Shown here piece after piece: positions 5,299-7,944 of a stretch of DNA of 7,944 bases. The DNA is from Nostoc sp. GT001 (GTDB lineage: Bacteria; Cyanobacteriota; Cyanobacteriia; Cyanobacteriales; Nostocaceae). Every line of letters begins with the position of its first letter. Position 1 is the first letter of the stretch. Under the pieces are notes generated by a model, which was not told the DNA's origin, searched no databases, and saw nothing but the letters and a program-made list of their open reading frames with translations. The stretch lies in assembly GCF_030382115.1 (NCBI RefSeq), contig NZ_JAUDRJ010000003.1, forward strand, positions 4,303,700 through 4,311,643, given 5' to 3'. Made by a program: the position numbers and the translations under genes.

Positions 5299-5430
5299 CT
5301 AGAATTAAGGTATTATAGCGATGATTATTTGGATACCATAAGCGGTAGGGGTTTACAGAAGTGCGCCTCTACGACTGAAATACCAGTTTAGCTATAAATT
5401 AATATCTACCGTTTTACGGGTATTAGAAAA
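5299..5430 (+). other. leader region of the amidase gene
   Basis: This 132-nt AT-rich stretch must carry the promoter unless transcription enters from further left. TATAAATTAATAT at 5393-5405 could hold a -10 box, but no matching -35 at a proper distance is visible. No good ribosome binding site precedes the ATG at 5431. ATACCAGTTTA at 5380-5390 repeats a motif also found at 2233-2243. Confidence 0.3.
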
Positions 5431-6309
5431 ATGAAGTTTACAGACTGGGTGACTAGAGTGCTACTAATCTGGCTGATGTTCGCCACTCTAATTGTAGTGC
5501 TGCTAATTGGACGAGCAACAAAATTACACAACAATCCGACAATATCCCGTGCAGCCAATCCACAGGTTACAGCTTTCAGTAAATATCCCCAGGCGCAATT
5601 TCAATCAGCGAAAGAGCCAGAGAAGAAATTTCAAAATGTTATCAAGTCCCCAGTCAAGACTAACCAGCCTGTAGCAAGGTATGTAACCACTCAAGCTTTT
5701 GCACAGTACAGACCTAATTATGAAGTTGTCGCAGTTAACCCAACTAACTATGGAGAACGGTACGCCCAAGATGCTAACGGACTTCCTCTCAACAACCAAC
5801 CAATTATCGTCATCCATGAAACTGGTTATTCAGCTTCTAGCGCCATCAATTTCTTTCAAGTAGCCCATGATGATGAAAGTGTGCAAGCAAGTTACCACGC
5901 TTTAATCAAGTTAGACGGAACGGTAGTTTATCTAGTACCGCCAGAAAAGCGGGCTTTTGGTGCAGCTAACTCTGTGTTTGAGACTCCACAGGGAGTGGAA
6001 ACTGTGCAGACTAATCCGACTTTACCCGCGTCTGTAAATAATTTTGCTTATCACGTTTCTTTGGAAACACCGCCAGATAGTTATGACGCTAGTAGTCAAC
6101 AAACCCATAGCGGCTATACGGAGGCTCAATATAATTCTCTTGCTTGGTTAATTGCTCAAAGTCAAGTCCCAGACGATCGCATCACTACCCATAAACTAGT
6201 AGACCGTTCTAGTAAAAAAGTTGACCCGATAAATTTTGATGGGAATAAATTTCTCAGCTTGCTTAATACTTATCGTCAGGTTAGACCAGTCTATCGAGTC
6301 AGCAAATAA
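5431..6309 (+). CDS. membrane-anchored N-acetylmuramoyl-L-alanine amidase (Amidase_2/PGRP fold)
   Basis: The 292-residue product would cleave the amide bond between N-acetylmuramic acid and L-alanine of peptidoglycan in the periplasm. A hydrophobic segment at residues 9-27 acts as a signal anchor, followed by a low-complexity linker rich in Gln, Pro and Lys (about 30-115). The catalytic domain begins near residue 122: PIIVIHET supplies the first zinc ligand His129, ASYH (153-156) corresponds to the usual vSYHyvI strand, THK gives the second ligand His254, and SKKVDP (261-266) gives the third ligand Asp265 with the conserved Lys263 two residues before it. All expected metal ligands are therefore present and the enzyme should be active. 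The ATG at 5431 fits the anchor directly after it. The gene stands alone; the next gene starts 219 nt downstream behind a palindromic repeat. A role in cell-wall turnover or septum processing is inferred; the natural partner is not shown by context. Confidence 0.88.
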   Translation: MKFTDWVTRVLLIWLMFATLIVVLLIGRATKLHNNPTISRAANPQVTAFSKYPQAQFQSAKEPEKKFQNVIKSPVKTNQPVARYVTTQAFAQYRPNYEVVAVNPTNYGERYAQDANGLPLNNQPIIVIHETGYSASSAINFFQVAHDDESVQASYHALIKLDGTVVYLVPPEKRAFGAANSVFETPQGVETVQTNPTLPASVNNFAYHVSLETPPDSYDASSQQTHSGYTEAQYNSLAWLIAQSQVPDDRITTHKLVDRSSKKVDPINFDGNKFLSLLNTYRQVRPVYRVSK

Positions 6310-6347
6310 ATTATTCAATATTTTGGGCTGGGATCTTGCCAGATTTT

Positions 6348-6443
6348 GCCCTCACCCCCAGCCCCTCTCCCATACTGGGAGAGGGGAGCAAATTCTCTAG
6401 TTCCCCTTCTCCCATGTTGGGAGAAGGGGTTAGAGGTGAGGGC
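6348..6443. repeat. compound palindromic repeat (three-stem element)
   Basis: Outer arms GCCCTCACC (6348-6356) and GGTGAGGGC (6435-6443) pair over 9 bp and enclose two perfect hairpins: CCCCTCTCCC (6362-6371) with GGGAGAGGGG (6377-6386), five-base loop, and CCCCTTCTCCC (6403-6413) with GGGAGAAGGGG (6419-6429), five-base loop. The whole folds as a three-way junction. CCCTCACCCCCAGCCCCTCTCCC sequences are widespread dispersed repeats in cyanobacteria and other bacteria. It may block read-through from the amidase gene, but it lacks a T-tract. A 73-codon minus-strand frame across it is translated repeat, not a gene. Confidence 0.85.
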
Positions 6444-6481
6444 TATCTTTAATTTTGAATTGTTAACTTGCTCAAGAAGGC

Positions 6482-6489
6482 GCGATCGC
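6482..6489. repeat. HIP1 octamer GCGATCGC
   Basis: The highly iterated palindrome HIP1, abundant in many cyanobacterial genomes, is exact here and at 3916-3923, 7077-7084, 7367-7374 and 7403-7410. Five copies in under 8 kb are far above chance and support a cyanobacterial origin. Confidence 0.95.
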
Positions 6490-6501
6490 GTCAAAATAAG
6501 A

Positions 6502-6527
6502 GTTAAGACGCTGTAATCTAACTTAAC
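6502..6527 (+). promoter_or_regulatory. inverted repeat directly before the hydroxylase start codon
   Basis: GTTAAG (6502-6507) and CTTAAC (6522-6527) form an inverted repeat with a 14-base gap, ending one base before the ATG at 6529. A related GTTAAC lies at 6462-6467. It could be a repressor site or an RNA hairpin near the start codon. A six-base arm is weak evidence. Confidence 0.25.
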
Positions 6528-6528
6528 A

Positions 6529-7785
6529 ATGGCCATAACGCAGCTTGAGCAAATTTCCCCTCAACTAACACCGCCAAATGAGCGGGGATATGAATATGAT
6601 TTGGTAATTGTCGGCGGTGGGATTATTGGATTAACTCTAGCCTCTGCTTTAAAAGATTCTGGCTTGAGTATTTTGCTAATTGAGGCAAAAGTGGCATCAG
6701 CGGCGGTAGCGAAGGGACAAGCCTATGCAGTTCATCAGCTTTCGTCGCTAATTTATCAAGGAATTGGCGTTTGGGACAAAATGTTGCCTCAAATCGCTAA
6801 ATATTGCCGAGTTCGTCTTTCGGATGCCGATCATCCTGATGTGGTGGAATTTACCACAGATGATATAAGTACAGCAGAGTTGGGTTATGTGGCGGAACAC
6901 CAAGCTTTGTTGCAGCCGTTGCAAGATTTCGTCCAAGATTGCCCAAATGTGACTTATCTGTGTCCGGCGGAAGTGGTAAATACGCAATACCACCAGAATA
7001 TAGTCGCCATAGATATTAAAGTTGCCGATCAACTAAGAACAGTTCGCAGCAAATTAGTTGTAGCAGCAGATGGATCGCGATCGCCTATTCGGCAAGCTGC
7101 TGGAATCAAAACTTCGGGCTGGAAATATTGGCAGTCTTGCATTGTGGCCTTTGTCAAACCAGAAAAACCCCACAATAACACCGCTTACGAAAGATTTTGG
7201 TCTAGCGGGCCCTTTGCGATTTTACCTTTACCGGGGAACCGTTGCCGCATTGTCTGGACAGCGCCCCATGAAGAAGCAAAAGCTTTGTGTGCTTTAAATG
7301 ATGAGCAATTTTTGGCAGAATTAACCCGCCGCTATGGCGATCAGATGGGGAAACTGGAATTACTAGGCGATCGCTTTGTTTTCCAGGTACAACTCATGCA
7401 AAGCGATCGCTATGTTCTCCCGCGACTAGCATTAATTGGTGATGCGGCACACAATTGTCATCCCGTAGGCGGACAAGGTTTAAATCTGGGTATCCGGGAT
7501 GCAGCAGCTTTGGCGCAAGTAATTCAAGCAGCGCACAAAGCGGGTAAAGATATTGGTGACATTCAGATTCTCAAAGGTTATGAACACTGGCGCAAACTAG
7601 AGAATCTGACAATTTTAGGTTTCACTGATTTGTTAGATCGGATGTTTTCTAATAATTTCTTCCCTATGGTGGTAGTTCGTCGCTTGGGTTTATGGTTCTT
7701 GCAGCGAGTACCTGTATTAAAAGTATTTATGCTGAAATTGATGATTGGCTTGAAGGGGCGGACTCCAGAATTAGCAAAACGCTAA
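6529..7785 (+). CDS. FAD-dependent aromatic hydroxylase, UbiH/COQ6 family
   Basis: The 418-residue product is a class A flavoprotein monooxygenase that would use NAD(P)H and O2 to hydroxylate an aromatic, probably prenylquinone-type, ring. The Rossmann FAD motif VGGGIIGLTLASAL is at 28-41, ending in the ILLIE strand (48-52) that binds the ribose. The DG motif VVAADGSRSPIR is at 177-188, contacting FAD and NAD(P)H. The GD motif LALIGDAAHNCHPVGGQGLN lies at 300-319 and contains the UbiH/COQ6 family signature HPxxGQGLNLGxRD. Length is normal for the family (about 390-420). The C-terminal 50 residues are hydrophobic and basic, suggesting peripheral membrane contact. In cyanobacteria, which make plastoquinone rather than ubiquinone, the substrate is not established; a ring hydroxylation in plastoquinone synthesis is an inference. 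The ATG at 6529 lacks a Shine-Dalgarno sequence, but the first conserved residues follow at a normal distance. Three HIP1 sites lie inside the gene. Confidence 0.9.
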   Translation: MAITQLEQISPQLTPPNERGYEYDLVIVGGGIIGLTLASALKDSGLSILLIEAKVASAAVAKGQAYAVHQLSSLIYQGIGVWDKMLPQIAKYCRVRLSDADHPDVVEFTTDDISTAELGYVAEHQALLQPLQDFVQDCPNVTYLCPAEVVNTQYHQNIVAIDIKVADQLRTVRSKLVVAADGSRSPIRQAAGIKTSGWKYWQSCIVAFVKPEKPHNNTAYERFWSSGPFAILPLPGNRCRIVWTAPHEEAKALCALNDEQFLAELTRRYGDQMGKLELLGDRFVFQVQLMQSDRYVLPRLALIGDAAHNCHPVGGQGLNLGIRDAAALAQVIQAAHKAGKDIGDIQILKGYEHWRKLENLTILGFTDLLDRMFSNNFFPMVVVRRLGLWFLQRVPVLKVFMLKLMIGLKGRTPELAKR

Positions 7786-7944
7786 GGTTTGAGAACGTCA
7801 TGGAGGAGGACAAGGGGAAAACCTCATAGACAAATCTATGAGCTGCTGAAAAAAACAATCTCGATCGCTGATACAGCCAATTGCAAGGAAAGTGAAGTAC
7901 ACAACGATTCGCCTCAAAGCCAGGTAAAAAGACTGTTTTACTCC
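7786..7944. other. right-edge region without a called gene
   Basis: The plus-strand frame of the hydroxylase stays open after its stop to the end of the window (53 codons), and two minus-strand frames are open over much of the stretch. None gives a recognisable protein or has a good start with a ribosome binding site, apart from a nine-codon frame behind ATG 7800. It may be a leader for a gene beyond the edge. Confidence 0.4.
7823..7842. repeat. short perfect hairpin downstream of the hydroxylase
   Basis: CTCATAGA (7823-7830) and TCTATGAG (7835-7842) form a perfect 8-bp stem with a four-base CAAA loop, 37 nt after the hydroxylase stop. The plus-strand side is followed by CTGCTGAAAAAAAC rather than a T-tract. 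On the minus strand only GGTTTTCCCC follows. It is therefore not a classical terminator in either direction. Confidence 0.5.

Larger units (their letters stand above)
4362..5430. other. 1.07-kb intergenic region rich in gene remnants and repeats
   Basis: No intact gene is present between the divergent cytochrome and amidase genes. From left to right it holds a candidate cytochrome promoter with palindromes (4386-4454), a nested inverted repeat (4473-4539), a possible short remnant (4567-4653, minus), a heptamer tract (4725-4759), a truncated four-helix-bundle gene (4773-5033, minus), a second heptamer tract (5035-5062) and a Roc-GTPase remnant (5071-5298, plus). The last 132 nt before the amidase are described separately. 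Confidence 0.75.

Noticed and set aside
2232..5390. ATACCAGTTTA motif at 2233-2243 and 5380-5390, with a shorter match at 4478-4485, as ends of a transposon
   Set aside because: The copies are in direct orientation, too short, and enclose normal genes with no transposase or target duplication; a chance or dispersed-repeat origin is simpler.
5605..5817. Minus-strand 70-codon frame inside the amidase gene
   Set aside because: It is antisense to the linker and first catalytic strand of the amidase, with no motif and no start signal.
6315..6536. Minus-strand 73-codon frame across the palindromic repeat
   Set aside because: The sequence is a translation of the CCCCTCTCCC repeat element, which yields similar false frames in many genomes.
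6748..7297. Short frames inside the hydroxylase gene (6748-7032 minus, 7070-7297 plus)
   Set aside because: The hydroxylase frame contains the FAD, DG and GD motifs across this stretch, so these are out-of-frame shadows.
7789..7944. Plus-strand frame with a TTG start running off the right edge
   Set aside because: The translation shows no recognisable family, there is no ribosome binding site before the TTG, and two minus-strand frames are equally open.

Overview
The window looks like chromosomal DNA of a filamentous, probably heterocystous (Nostocales-like) cyanobacterium. The HIP1 octamer GCGATCGC occurs five times (3916, 6482, 7077, 7367, 7403). There is a PEP-CTERM surface protein, a UbiH/COQ6-type flavin hydroxylase of the kind cyanobacteria carry, heptanucleotide tandem repeats, and several dispersed hairpin repeats of types common in Nostoc-like genomes. 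The genus assignment is inference; no rRNA or other marker is present.

Layout. 1-1168: two co-directional genes, the 3' part of a conserved uncharacterised protein followed after 31 nt by a DUF488 protein, probably one two-gene unit. 1169-1575: no intact gene; two hairpin repeats abut an antisense fragment of cobalamin-dependent methionine synthase (metH). 1576-2154: a secreted PEP-CTERM protein. 2202-2229: a hairpin between convergent genes. 2274-4361 (minus): a large membrane-anchored or secreted di-haem cytochrome of the CcP/MauG superfamily, with a candidate promoter and operator-like palindromes upstream. 4362-5430: a gene-free kilobase that is a small gene graveyard. It holds a nested palindrome, a four-helix-bundle (S23/IVP-type) gene lacking its N-terminus, a Roc-type GTPase remnant with an in-frame stop, and two tracts of the same heptamer repeat. 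5431-6309: a membrane-anchored N-acetylmuramoyl-L-alanine amidase. 6348-6443: a compound palindromic repeat. 6529-7785: the FAD-dependent hydroxylase. 7786-7944: no gene called, one hairpin.

The intact genes do not form one pathway. The PEP-CTERM protein, the cytochrome and the amidase all act outside the cytoplasmic membrane, while the hydroxylase probably acts on a quinone precursor at a membrane. The only convincing functional pair is the DUF488 cassette at the left edge. I see no clear new multi-gene system. The most informative signals are three or four gene remnants that conventional start-to-stop gene finding would miss, and the way repeats sit exactly at their broken ends.
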